Assembly: GCF_015689175.1 (NCBI RefSeq) | Contig: NZ_CP065047.1 | Span: 806,001 to 870,000, forward strand | DNA length: 64,000 nt | Reading direction: 5' to 3' | From: Mycobacterium kubicae | GTDB taxonomy: Bacteria > Actinomycetota > Actinomycetes > Mycobacteriales > Mycobacteriaceae | Shown here: one piece after another, positions 55,897-64,000 of the stretch | Position numbering within the stretch: position 1 is the stretch's first letter | Layout: the number at the start of each line of letters is the position of its first letter | Notes under the pieces: generated by a model | Told to the model about the DNA's origin: nothing | The model's input: only the letters and a program-made list of their open reading frames with translations | The model's database searches: none | Translations under genes and position numbers: made by a program

Positions 55897-56454
55897 ATGA
55901 CGATGACCGAGCCACGGACCGACCCATCAGGGCGGCCGGACACTGCAGATAGCCAAGGCAAAGCGGCGACTCGCCAGCGCGACAACGGCGGAAGACTGAG
56001 GCGCCTCGTCAGCCGGTTCTGGCTCGTCCTCACCGTGTTAGCCGTCGTTGCGGTATCGGCATTCGTCGTCCACCGATTGCACAATGTCTTCGGCGTCCAC
56101 AGCGGATCATTCGGTGGCGGCTCATCCGGTGACGTCATCGACCAGTTCAACCCCAAGACGATCACGCTCGAGGTCTGGGGCGCACCGGGCAGCACGGCGA
56201 CGATCAATTACCTGGACGAAAATTCGCATCCTCAGCAGGCCCTCAACGTCCCCCTACCCTGGAAGACGCAATTGAAGTCAACGAAGCCCGGAATCCCGGC
56301 CAACCTGATGGCACAAGGAGACGGCAGCTGGATCGCCTGCCGGTTCGTCGTCAACAACAACGACGGGCGCGGTGACGTCATCAAGGCTCCGAATCGTTCA
56401 CCCGACAACGAAACGGTGAATGCCTTCGTCTACTGCCTGGACAAGTCCGCATGA
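55897..56454 (+). CDS. MmpS-family protein, second copy
   Basis: 185-residue MmpS with a longer cytoplasmic N-terminus than MmpS4 (about 45 polar residues). It then has one membrane helix ([25 protein letters not shown]), a Gly/Ser linker (GSFGGGSSG), and the beta-sandwich [28 protein letters not shown]. The ending [13 protein letters not shown] to [15 protein letters not shown] again shows the two family Cys. It overlaps the downstream mmpL by four bases (ATGA). Its substrate is not known; iron-box-like sequence upstream suggests the same iron response as MmpS4. Confidence 0.92.
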   Translation: MTMTEPRTDPSGRPDTADSQGKAATRQRDNGGRLRRLVSRFWLVLTVLAVVAVSAFVVHRLHNVFGVHSGSFGGGSSGDVIDQFNPKTITLEVWGAPGSTATINYLDENSHPQQALNVPLPWKTQLKSTKPGIPANLMAQGDGSWIACRFVVNNNDGRGDVIKAPNRSPDNETVNAFVYCLDKSA

Positions 56455-59399
56455 GCGAGCCCACCGAAACCGACGCACCGCGCGTCGATCAGCCGCTGAT
56501 CCCGCCTTTCCTACCCCGAATGATCCATCGGCTGGCGGTACCGATCGTCCTGGTGTGGTTGGGCATCGTCTTCGTGACGAACACGGTCGCGCCGCAGCTC
56601 GAGGTCGTCTCGAAGAAGCACTCGGTGTCGCAGAGTCCCCAGGACGCGGCGTCGTTCCAGTCGATGATGCGCGTCGGATCGACGTTCAAAGAGTTCGATT
56701 CCGACAACTCGGCGATGATCGTGCTGGAGGGCGACCAGCCGCTCGGGGCTGAAGCGCACCGCTATTACGACGAGATCGTCAAGCGACTCGAGCAAGACAA
56801 GAAGCATGTGCAGCACGTCCAGGATTTCTGGAGTGACCCACTCACGGCTGCAGGCTCCCAGAGCCACGACCAAAAGGCCGCATACGTTCAGGTCTACCTC
56901 GCGGGCAACATGGGCGGTGGGCCGGGTGCGGAATCCAGCGACGCCGTCCGCAAAATCGTGGAGTCGGTGCACGCGCCGCCAGGAATCAAGGCCTATGTCA
57001 CCGGCGCGGGTCCGCTGATCGCCGATCAATCCCACGCGGGTGAGAAGGGCGTCGCGATCGTCACGCTCATCACCATTCTGGTGATACTCGTGATGTTGCT
57101 CTTCGTCTACCGCTCGCTCGTCACCGTCCTCGCGGTGTTGTTCATGGTCTTCGTCGAATTGGCCGCAGCTCGAGGGGTCGTCGCGGTACTCGGCAACTAC
57201 GGGATCATCGAGCTGTCCACTTTTGCCAATAACCTGCTGGTCTTGCTCGCGATTGCCGCTGGAACCGACTACGCGATCTTCGTGGTCGGCCGCTACCACG
57301 AAGCCCGCGGTCTGGGTGAGACGCGCGAAGAAGCGTTTTACACGATGTTCCACAGCACGGCGCACGTCGTGTTGGGGTCGGGTCTGACCATTGCCGGCGC
57401 GATGTACTGCCTCAGCTTCTGCCGGTTGCCGTATTTCGAGACGCTGGGTGTGCCGTGCGCCGTCGGCATGCTGGTCGCAGTCATTGCCGCGATGACGCTG
57501 GGACCGGCGGTATTGACGGTAGCCAGCTTCTTCAAGTTGCTGGACCCGAAGCGACAAATGCAACTTCGGGGCTGGCGACGGATCGGCACCGCCATCGTCC
57601 GCTGGCCCGCGCCGGTTTTCGCGGTGACTATCGCAGTCGCTCTGGTCGGTCTGCTTGCTCTGCCTGGTTACAAGACGGACTACGACACCCGCCACTACCT
57701 ACCGGCGGACACCCCGGCCAATGTCGGTTACAGCGCTGCCGACCGGCACTTCAACCCGGCCCGGCTCAATCCCGAGCTGTTGATGATCGAAACCGACCAT
57801 GACGTGCGCAACTCGGCCGACTTCCTCGTTCTCGACAAGGTCGCCAAGGCGATTTTCCACATTCCCGGTGTCGGTCGGGTGCAGACCATCACCCGGCCGT
57901 TGGGCACACCGCTCGACCACAGCACTCTCGGTTTTCAGATGGGTGCACAGGCCGCGTCGCGGCTTCAGACCCAGCACTACCAGGATGAGCAGGCCAAAAA
58001 CCTGCTGAACCAGGCGGACGAGCTGCGAAAGACGATGGCGACGCTGCATGAGCAGATGCAGGTCACTCAGGACCTCAGCAACACGACGCACGAAACCACC
58101 AAGCTGACCAAAGAAACCGTGAAGATCACCGAGGCGTTGCGGGACGATATCGCCAATTTCGACGACTTCTTCCGGCCGATTCGTAGTTACTTCTACTGGG
58201 AGAAGCACTGCTACGACATTCCGATTTGTTGGGCGATACGGTCCATTTTCAATGCCCTCGATGGAATCGACCAAGTGGCGCAGAACATCATGGCTCTCAG
58301 CGCCAATCTCGATAAGTTGGACCAGATTCAGCCCAAGCTGGTGGCATTGATACCGCCGCAGATCGAGAGCCAGCAGCGCAATCTGGACACCATCATGTCG
58401 AACTATGCGACCACCATGGGTCTCAACGCCCAGGCGAAAGCTCAGGCCGACAACGCCACCGCCCAGGGCGATGCGTTCGACAGAGCCAAGAACGACGACA
58501 CGTTCTACCTTCCGCCCGAAGCGTTTCAGAGCCCGGATTTCGCGCGCGGTCTCAAGCAGTTCATCTCGCCGGACGGGCACGCTGTCCGGTTGATCATCTC
58601 GCACGAAGGCGACCCGGCGACTCCTGAAGGCATCAACCTCATCGAGCCGATCAAGCGGGCCGTCCACGAGGCGATCAAGGGCACCCCCTGGGAAGGGTCC
58701 AAGGTTTACCTCGGTGGCACCGCCGCGACGTACAAGGACATGCACGACGGGTCCAACATCGACCTGATGATTGCCGGGATTTCAGCTGCCACATTGATTT
58801 TCGTGATCATGCTGATCATCACCCGAAGCGTCGTCGCAGCCTTTGTGATCGTTGGGACGGTGTTGTTGTCGCTGGGCGCCTCGTTCGGCCTGTCGGTGCT
58901 CTTATGGCAATACATTCTGGGCATCAAGCTGCACTGGATGGTGCTGGCGATGGCGATCATCTTGCTGCTGGCGGTCGGCTCGGATTACAACTTGCTGCTG
59001 ATATCGCGGTTCAAAGAGGAGATCCACGCCGGGCTCAAGACTGGGACGATCCGCGCGATGGCCGGTTCTGGCTCGGTGGTGACGTCAGCAGGTCTGGTGT
59101 TCGCCGCCACCATGGCCACATTCATGTTCAGCCCGCTGACGGTGATGGCTCAGGTGGGAACAACGATCGCGCTGGGTCTGCTGTTCGACACCTTGGTCGT
59201 GCGGTCGTTCATGACGCCGTCGCTGGCGACCTTGCTCGGGCGCTGGTTCTGGTGGCCCCAGCACGTGCGGCCACGTCCGGCCAGCCAGATGCTGCGTCCG
59301 TTCGGCCCGCGTCCCGCGGTGCGGGCATTGCTGGATCCCCGACCCGACGCGGACGCGGCCGACACCGACCGCTTGTCGGCCGCGCGGCCGCACTACTGA
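56451..59399 (+). CDS. MmpL-family RND exporter, second copy
   Basis: 982-residue RND transporter with the same domain order as MmpL4. It carries [31 protein letters not shown] in the first bundle, [31 protein letters not shown] in the periplasmic part, and [28 protein letters not shown] in the second bundle; both Asp-Tyr proton-relay pairs are kept. The periplasmic coiled region (about 510-680) differs strongly from MmpL4 ([25 protein letters not shown]). The two systems may therefore load different cargo or partners. Translationally coupled to its MmpS. Confidence 0.93.
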   Translation: MSEPTETDAPRVDQPLIPPFLPRMIHRLAVPIVLVWLGIVFVTNTVAPQLEVVSKKHSVSQSPQDAASFQSMMRVGSTFKEFDSDNSAMIVLEGDQPLGAEAHRYYDEIVKRLEQDKKHVQHVQDFWSDPLTAAGSQSHDQKAAYVQVYLAGNMGGGPGAESSDAVRKIVESVHAPPGIKAYVTGAGPLIADQSHAGEKGVAIVTLITILVILVMLLFVYRSLVTVLAVLFMVFVELAAARGVVAVLGNYGIIELSTFANNLLVLLAIAAGTDYAIFVVGRYHEARGLGETREEAFYTMFHSTAHVVLGSGLTIAGAMYCLSFCRLPYFETLGVPCAVGMLVAVIAAMTLGPAVLTVASFFKLLDPKRQMQLRGWRRIGTAIVRWPAPVFAVTIAVALVGLLALPGYKTDYDTRHYLPADTPANVGYSAADRHFNPARLNPELLMIETDHDVRNSADFLVLDKVAKAIFHIPGVGRVQTITRPLGTPLDHSTLGFQMGAQAASRLQTQHYQDEQAKNLLNQADELRKTMATLHEQMQVTQDLSNTTHETTKLTKETVKITEALRDDIANFDDFFRPIRSYFYWEKHCYDIPICWAIRSIFNALDGIDQVAQNIMALSANLDKLDQIQPKLVALIPPQIESQQRNLDTIMSNYATTMGLNAQAKAQADNATAQGDAFDRAKNDDTFYLPPEAFQSPDFARGLKQFISPDGHAVRLIISHEGDPATPEGINLIEPIKRAVHEAIKGTPWEGSKVYLGGTAATYKDMHDGSNIDLMIAGISAATLIFVIMLIITRSVVAAFVIVGTVLLSLGASFGLSVLLWQYILGIKLHWMVLAMAIILLLAVGSDYNLLLISRFKEEIHAGLKTGTIRAMAGSGSVVTSAGLVFAATMATFMFSPLTVMAQVGTTIALGLLFDTLVVRSFMTPSLATLLGRWFWWPQHVRPRPASQMLRPFGPRPAVRALLDPRPDADAADTDRLSAARPHY

Positions 59400-59403
59400 G
59401 TAG

Positions 59404-59724
59404 TCAGAGCACCGCGACGTCGCGCATGATGTCGCGCAGCTCGGCCACCGGCGCGCCGCAGGTCAGGCAGCAGTTGTCGGACGTGCGCGCGAGTCGCCCC
59501 ACCTGCACAAGCACTTCGGCCTCGGCGTGCCACAGGCAGGCGATGCAAAGAATTTCCACGACATTGCCGAACGGATCCACCTGCGGGTGATTACATTTGT
59601 CTACCGCGTGGCGGTGCACGATGTATTCGGCTCGATTGGTGCATCCGGTTTCGGCCTGGCAGGTGATGATTTGCCAGTCGAGGGACGCAAGCGTGCCAGG
59701 GTCGTTGCCAGTAGTTTGGCTCAT
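59404..59724 (-). CDS. Cys/His-rich small protein, possible zinc ribbon
   Basis: 106-residue protein of unknown function. ATG 59724 has GGAGG eight bases upstream. It contains grouped metal-ligand candidates: TCQAETGC at about 22-29, HRHAVDKCNHPQ at about 37-48, CIACLWH at about 60-66, and NCCLTCGAP near 83-91. These could form two zinc sites. It is convergent with the second mmpL gene, four bases between stops. No homologue name comes to mind. Confidence 0.72.
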   Translation of the reverse strand: MSQTTGNDPGTLASLDWQIITCQAETGCTNRAEYIVHRHAVDKCNHPQVDPFGNVVEILCIACLWHAEAEVLVQVGRLARTSDNCCLTCGAPVAELRDIMRDVAVL

Positions 59725-60000
59725 GCGATGACCTCCAGCTTTCCGGACCGCAGTCACATCCGTCACTCGCACGTTCGCGGAATCAAGGCGGAGCCCGGAG
59801 TGTCCATTATGGGTACGTTTGGCCCGCCGCGGCAAGGGACCGCAGGTAATTCTCCGCGTTCTCCTAGGTGTGCCACCCGGAGAAAACCGAACTTTTGTGA
59901 CGTGACCCAGTCTTCCCGCTGGTCAAGGTTCGAAACGTCCGCCGATCGGCCATCGACAGGATGAATTTCATTGTCCCCCAATCGGGGTAAATGCACAGCC

Positions 60001-60249
60001 TTAAGGACCGGCGAATGGGTCGTTCACGCAGAACGCCACGCACATTGCCCCGGCCGGAATGGACACCCACTGCAGTTGTCCGTCCGGCTGGCGCTGGCAA
60101 TAAATCGGACCGGGGTTGCCCCACACCTTTGCGCCCTCGGGGGAGCACTGTTTACCCAAGTCGTTATCCGCATGGGCGGAGCCACTGCCGAAAAACACCA
60201 TGATCGGGGCAACCGCTGCAGCCAACGCCAACCCGATGAACTTGGGCAT
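60001..60249 (-). CDS. Small secreted Cys-rich protein downstream of the Rv0455c homologue
   Basis: 82-residue exported protein. The signal peptide is MPKFIGLALAAAVAPIMVFFGSGSAHA, with cleavage after AHA. The mature 55 residues hold four Cys (KQCSPEG, IYCQRQ, GAMCVAFCVND), enough for two disulfides, and a PIYCQRQPDGQLQWVSIPAG core. It begins two bases after the Rv0455c homologue's stop, so both are made from one mRNA. Function unknown; context suggests a role with the exported partner. Confidence 0.78.
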   Translation of the reverse strand: MPKFIGLALAAAVAPIMVFFGSGSAHADNDLGKQCSPEGAKVWGNPGPIYCQRQPDGQLQWVSIPAGAMCVAFCVNDPFAGP

Positions 60250-60251
60250 GA

Positions 60252-60701
60252 TCAGTTCGCCCAGTTCCAGACCGACATGTCGCCGCGCGGGTACTGGTCA
60301 CATACCTCGGTGGCTTTGGCGACCACGCCTTTGTTGTTGAAGAAAATCTTCATGTGGTTGACCCACGCGAATGTCAACGGGTCGCCGTTGTAGAAGTTCT
60401 CCGAGTAGTCCCTGCGCTGGGCCGGTGACAGCGAATAGAACCAGTGCGCTTTGTTTATCGTCGCTTCCTGGAGATTCGCGTGATTGTTGAAGTCGATCAT
60501 GTACCGCTCGTAGTACACGGGACTGGTGTCTCTGACGGCGGCCAGGTATTGCTCGGCGTCGCACGTGGTCGCGATCTGGCGCCGGGGGACCGGGAAGTCT
60601 TCGGTGGAGTCCGCCGCGGCGGTCGCGGGGACGATCGCGGCGGCCACACTGAGAAGTAGCACAAAGGCGCCTGTGCGCAGGCTGTTTTTTAGCCGAGACA
60701 T
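60252..60701 (-). CDS. Rv0455c-like secreted protein (DUF5078), siderophore export accessory
   Basis: 149-residue exported protein. The signal peptide ends near AATAA/AD ([21 protein letters not shown]). The mature part has two Cys ([11 protein letters not shown] and [11 protein letters not shown]) that pair in the homologue, and the family segment [37 protein letters not shown]. In M. tuberculosis Rv0455c is needed for siderophore secretion with MmpL4/MmpL5. It lies about 850 bases past the second MmpL gene here, on the opposite strand, with echA2 behind it as in H37Rv. Confidence 0.9.
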   Translation of the reverse strand: MSRLKNSLRTGAFVLLLSVAAAIVPATAAADSTEDFPVPRRQIATTCDAEQYLAAVRDTSPVYYERYMIDFNNHANLQEATINKAHWFYSLSPAQRRDYSENFYNGDPLTFAWVNHMKIFFNNKGVVAKATEVCDQYPRGDMSVWNWAN

Positions 60702-60766
60702 ATCGGTTACGTTAGCACTTTCTCAGGCCCGGCGAGAGGTCGCCCGACGATCTGTAGCTCAGCTCA

Positions 60767-61687
60767 CTACCCGTCGCCATCAGGAACGATTACGTGAGTT
60801 GGGTCCGGCCGTAGCTCCGGGGGCGCTTGGCTGTAGTCGCCGAAAGGGCCGTCCCGGCGCTCGACGGCCGACCGGACGCCGTCGGTCTCCGCCGTTCGGA
60901 TGAACGCCAGCGCGTCCGGGGTGTTACGCATGAGGCCGTCGAGAATATTGCCCAGTGTCTGGGTGGACGCTAATCCCATATTCTCGTAGGCCTGGTTGAC
61001 GATCAGCTTCTGCGCCTGCAACTGAGACAGCGGAATGGCCGAGAGTTCGGCGGCGATTTCGGCGACCCGGGCTTCCAGCCGTTCGAAGGGCACCGCCTCG
61101 TTGATCAGTTCCACCTCGGCGGCCTGCGCACCGGTCAGCGGCCGGCCGGTCAGCGAATGCCACTTCACCTTGGCCAAGCTGAGGCGGTACAGCCACATGC
61201 CGGTCAGATAGGCCCCCCACATGCGGCTGTACGGGGTGCCGATCACCGCGTCATTGCTGGCGATCACGATGTCGGCGCACAACGCGTAGTCACTGGCTCC
61301 GCCGACGCACCAGCCGTGCACCTGAGCGATCACCGGTTTCGACGCTCGCCAGATCGACATGAACTTCTGCGTCGGCGCGGTTGCGCGGGCGGTGACCATG
61401 GCGAAATCCTTGCCCGGGTCCCAGCGGCCGTCGGTCATCATCGACTCGCCCCAGTGCTGGAAGCCGCCGCCGAAGTCATAACCGCCGGAGAACGCGCGCC
61501 CGGCACCCCGTAACACGATGACCTTGATGTCGTGGTCGCGCTCGGCCAAGCCGATCGCGGCCTCGATCTCGTCGGGCATGGGCGGCACGATCGTGTTGAG
61601 CCGTTCCGGACGGTTCAAGGTGATGGTGGCGACCGAACCGGCGGTCCGGTACAACAGCGTCTCGAAATCGGGCTGGGGTATTGGCAT
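60767..61687 (-). CDS. echA2: Enoyl-CoA hydratase/isomerase-family protein EchA2
   Basis: 306-residue crotonase-fold protein, corresponding to Rv0456c. The oxyanion-hole regions are VIVLRGAGRAFSGGYDFGGG and VIAQVHGWCVGGASDYALCADIVIAS. The CoA-pocket segment around MWGAYLTGMWLYRL lacks a Glu at one position where classical hydratases carry it, so the exact activity (hydratase, isomerase or other) is open. The C-terminal helices (LSQLQAQKLIVNQAYENMGLASTQTLG) mediate trimer contacts in the family. Confidence 0.88.
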   Translation of the reverse strand: MPIPQPDFETLLYRTAGSVATITLNRPERLNTIVPPMPDEIEAAIGLAERDHDIKVIVLRGAGRAFSGGYDFGGGFQHWGESMMTDGRWDPGKDFAMVTARATAPTQKFMSIWRASKPVIAQVHGWCVGGASDYALCADIVIASNDAVIGTPYSRMWGAYLTGMWLYRLSLAKVKWHSLTGRPLTGAQAAEVELINEAVPFERLEARVAEIAAELSAIPLSQLQAQKLIVNQAYENMGLASTQTLGNILDGLMRNTPDALAFIRTAETDGVRSAVERRDGPFGDYSQAPPELRPDPTHVIVPDGDG

Positions 61688-61734
61688 AAGGCGAAGCGAA
61701 GCCGCCGGTGGACTCGAGTGTCAAGCGCCGAAGA

Positions 61735-62394
61735 TCAACCGGCCGGCGATTCGGCGGTCGCGGGCTCGGCCGCTTGTTTGCGCGACCGGCGTCTGCGCAG
61801 CCAGCGAACGACTAGGACGAGCACCCCAACGGCCAAGGCTGCGCACACGTAGATCTGATAGCGCTTGAATGTCTCGTAGATCTCGCCGATGTGGTTACCG
61901 GCGAGATAGCCGAGGGACACCCACACGGCGACCCAGCTGGCGCCTCCGAGCGCGTTGTACGCCAGGAATCGCCACCAGCTCATCCGGGCCATTGCGGCCA
62001 CGAATCCGTTGGCTTGGCGCAGCCCGTCGACGAACCGGGCGATGGACACGAAGATGTTGCCGCGCCTGGCGAAGAACCGCTCCGCGGCCGCAACTCGGTT
62101 CTCGGTGAGGAACACGTAGCGACCGAATCGCAGCACCAGTCGACGCCCGCCGAACCGGCCGATGGCGTAGCCGATGTTGTCACCGCCGACGGCGGCCAGG
62201 AAACCGACCGCCAACACCCCGGCCAAATTCAACTGCCCGGCCCCGGCGAAGATGCCGGCCGCGACGAGAACCGTCTGACCCGGCAGGGGAATCCCAAAGC
62301 CTTCCATCCCGACCAGAACGACGATGGCCGCATAACCATGGCGGTTGAGGACTGGCGCCAGCGATTGCAGGACTCCTGGCAGCTGCGCGGACAT
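61735..62394 (-). CDS. DedA-family membrane protein
   Basis: 219-residue polytopic protein of the DedA/VTT family. These proteins act in lipid (undecaprenyl phosphate or phospholipid) flipping and envelope homeostasis. The typical blocks are IVVLVGMEGFGIPLPGQTVLVAAGIFAGAG, LAAVGGDNIGYAIGRFGGRRLV, FFARRGNIFVSIARFVDGLRQANGFVAAMARMSWWRF and NALGGASWVAVWVSLGYLAG. The Glu and Arg/Asp conserved in the family are present (GMEGF, RFVDGLR). The C-terminal tail is basic, then acidic. It overlaps, head to head, the upstream region of the DUF2254 gene. Confidence 0.9.
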   Translation of the reverse strand: MSAQLPGVLQSLAPVLNRHGYAAIVVLVGMEGFGIPLPGQTVLVAAGIFAGAGQLNLAGVLAVGFLAAVGGDNIGYAIGRFGGRRLVLRFGRYVFLTENRVAAAERFFARRGNIFVSIARFVDGLRQANGFVAAMARMSWWRFLAYNALGGASWVAVWVSLGYLAGNHIGEIYETFKRYQIYVCAALAVGVLVLVVRWLRRRRSRKQAAEPATAESPAG

Positions 62395-62492
62395 TGATCC
62401 AGGGTGCCCTACCGAGGAGATCGCCGAAAGCACTGGTTCGCCCGATCGGCAGCGGGTACCTAGCGGGGCAGACGTTTTCACCAGGAGGAAGT

Positions 62493-63839
62493 TTGCGTCC
62501 CAAGCGGGAGAGCGGCGCGCGACGGGCGCTGCACGAGTTTCTGGCAGTTCCCCTGGCGATCATTCTGGGGTTCGTCCTGCTGGCGGTCGTCACCAGCGTG
62601 CTGGACGGACTCGACGTGGGCTGGTTGCAGCCGGTTGTGCGTGCGTTGGCCAAGGTGGCACCACCGTCTGAGAACCAGTCGATGTTGCGCACGGTGGCGC
62701 CCGGGATGCTCAGCCTGCTGTCGATCACCTTCGTGTTGCTGCTCACGTTGGTCCACCGGATGGCCGACGTCTTCACCTGGGTGGTGGTGGAGCAATTCTT
62801 GCAGCGTCGCGACAATCAGGCATTCTTCGGCTACTTCGCCGGACTGTCAAGCTATTTCGTGGTCGTCTTGACGCTGGTCGACCCCGATCAGGCGGTGTTC
62901 AGTACGGTCGCCGCTCTGGTGTCCAGCGTTGCTGCCTTGGTTGCGCTGGTGGTCTTCGGGTACCTGGTGCTCGACCAGCTGCGGCCGCCATCGGTGGTCG
63001 AACGCATCGTCCAACTCACGATCGCCACCCGCGCCGATCAGGTGAAGTGGCTGCGGCGCGTGCGCGACGAGCCAGTGCTCACCGAGTTACCCGGAACTCC
63101 AGTGCAGGCCGAATGCAGCGGATACCTCGTCGACATCGACCTCGACACCCTGGGTCGCGCACTGGGTACCGCTCGTGGTGCCGCTGAGATCGAATTCAGT
63201 ATCAGGCTGGGCAGCCACATGGTCGCCGGCTCTGATCTGGCCACCGTTCGTGCCGAGGATCCGGGCGATCGGGAACGGTTGGCCGATGCCGTCCTCAATG
63301 CGTTGCGCTGCGGCCGGGAACGTCAACTGGACCGAGAACCCCGCTACGGGGTCCACCAGCTGTCGAGTATGGGGTGGGCCTCGGCCACTCAACGCGATCC
63401 CGAGGCGGCTTTGGTGACCGTTGACGGGCTGCATACCCTGTTGGCCTACTGGACGCAGAAGCGCGCTCCGGCAGCCGATTCGGATGACAATGCCGACCGG
63501 CTTCCGGTGGTCTATCGCGACACCACGATCCCGGAGGTGTTGTCCGCGTTGGCGAACATAGCCGTCGGCGCCATCGAAGGTGGCCAGCATCAGACCTGCG
63601 CCCGGGTGCTGCACGTCTTTGCCATGACCATTCCGCGGCTGTCACCCGAAGACCAGCGCATGGCGTCGGCGCAAGTACGCCACGCGCTGCCCACGGTCAC
63701 CCGACACCCCTTCACCATGGAGCTCGATCGAGCGTTGACTGAGTTGAGCCGAGTGCTGTCGGACTACGGCCACAATGACATCGCCGCTGAATTGGATCGC
63801 ATCGAAGAAGGGTTGAAACACCAGCTGCCCGGAAGGTGA
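62493..63839 (+). CDS. DUF2254 membrane protein
   Basis: 448-residue predicted inner-membrane protein. TTG 62493 is chosen because a full AGGAGG lies four bases upstream; an earlier in-frame TTG at 62394 would add 33 residues that look non-coding. Four membrane segments lie in the first 190 residues (VPLAIILGFVLLAVVTSVLD, MLSLLSITFVLLLTLVHRM, GLSSYFVVVLTLVD, VAALVSSVAALVALVVFGYLVLDQL). The rest is a cytoplasmic domain with the family segment RYGVHQLSSMGWASATQRDPEAALVTVDGLHTLL (in the family, the QLxDIxxRALSPxxNDPxTA block). Function unknown; perhaps a channel-like or sensory protein. Confidence 0.85.
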   Translation: MRPKRESGARRALHEFLAVPLAIILGFVLLAVVTSVLDGLDVGWLQPVVRALAKVAPPSENQSMLRTVAPGMLSLLSITFVLLLTLVHRMADVFTWVVVEQFLQRRDNQAFFGYFAGLSSYFVVVLTLVDPDQAVFSTVAALVSSVAALVALVVFGYLVLDQLRPPSVVERIVQLTIATRADQVKWLRRVRDEPVLTELPGTPVQAECSGYLVDIDLDTLGRALGTARGAAEIEFSIRLGSHMVAGSDLATVRAEDPGDRERLADAVLNALRCGRERQLDREPRYGVHQLSSMGWASATQRDPEAALVTVDGLHTLLAYWTQKRAPAADSDDNADRLPVVYRDTTIPEVLSALANIAVGAIEGGQHQTCARVLHVFAMTIPRLSPEDQRMASAQVRHALPTVTRHPFTMELDRALTELSRVLSDYGHNDIAAELDRIEEGLKHQLPGR

Positions 63840-63840
63840 T

Positions 63841-63870
63841 GGCCGCCAGCCTGAAACTTTCCTGGCGGCC
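63841..63870 (+). terminator. Hairpin after the DUF2254 gene
   Basis: GGCCGCCAG (63841-63849) pairs perfectly with CTGGCGGCC (63862-63870), with a 12-base loop, starting two bases past the stop codon. No T tract follows; typical of mycobacterial terminators. Confidence 0.6.
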
Positions 63871-63917
63871 TGCCCACCGGGTGTTTCGGGCCAATCGCAA
63901 GGGGTAGGCGTGCGCTC

Positions 63918-64000
63918 ATGGCTACCAACGTTCCCCGGCTGACCGGTCCCCGAGCCCTTACCACCCTGTTCGATCTGGGATTCTCCTCGATTGCGGCCGG
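63918..64000 (+). CDS. Start of an unidentified gene
   Basis: An ATG at 63918 opens a frame that runs to the window edge (27 codons, beginning MATNVPRLTGPRALTTLFDL). Too little is visible to name a family. It follows the hairpin of the DUF2254 gene by 47 bases. No strong ribosome site is seen, so the start is uncertain. Confidence 0.4.
   Translation, partial: MATNVPRLTGPRALTTLFDLGFSSIAA

Overview
The window is high-GC actinobacterial chromosome and is clearly Mycobacterium. It carries a PPE protein with MPTR repeats, two MmpS/MmpL pairs, SigK/RskA, mycobacterial lipoproteins, a TPP riboswitch in front of thiC and two CIRCE operators in front of a GroEL ending in GGMGGMDF. Gene order follows the M. 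tuberculosis H37Rv segment from thiG (Rv0417) to echA2 (Rv0456c), as recalled from memory, with insertions and deletions. The PPE-MPTR gene suggests a slow-growing, non-tuberculous species. No tRNA, rRNA or CRISPR array was seen.

Layout. 1-8.8 kb: the end of thiG, a GDSL hydrolase, a frameshifted secreted protein, an intact IS30-family element, a frameshifted CD225-type membrane gene with a DUF2752 gene, then the lipoprotein peptidase lpqL, a tandem copy lacking metal ligands, and lpqM. 8.8-12.4 kb: three related small membrane proteins around a double-domain TetR regulator and an MpaB/DUF2236 oxygenase-like gene. 12.4-25 kb: hydrolase-thiD-thiC under a TPP riboswitch, PAS-ANTAR and STAS regulators, the giant P-type ATPase ctpH, xthA, a shortened acetyltransferase, and def. 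25-34.5 kb: DUF3263, a VirR-like LytR_C protein, sodC, a carboxylate-amine ligase, a Lon-N protein, a double AAA ATPase, pssA-psd, an MFS carrier and moeA2. 34.5-41 kb: a redox/catabolic block (SDR, Baeyer-Villiger-type monooxygenase, broken hydrolase, aromatic hydroxylase, TetR, cupin) with clear palindromic operators. 41-50.7 kb: groEL2, DUF559, flavin-oxidase-like, PPE10-like, D-aminoacylase-like, VOC and DinB genes, a membrane protein, and rskA-sigK. 50.7-62 kb: a DUF1365 remnant of the sigK-linked cluster, mmpL4-mmpS4, a TetR gene, a second mmpS-mmpL pair, an Rv0455c homologue with a Cys-rich partner, and echA2. 62-64 kb: DedA and DUF2254 membrane proteins and the start of one more gene.

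Working together. The 50.7-60.7 kb block looks like a siderophore-export island: two MmpS/MmpL systems, candidate iron boxes upstream of both, and an Rv0455c-type secreted protein. The 34.5-40.8 kb block looks like a TetR-controlled oxidative catabolic cluster. Three genes (near 1340, 3446 and 37128) read through only if a single-frame shift is allowed. Whether these are real lesions or assembly errors should be settled before any loss of function is claimed.
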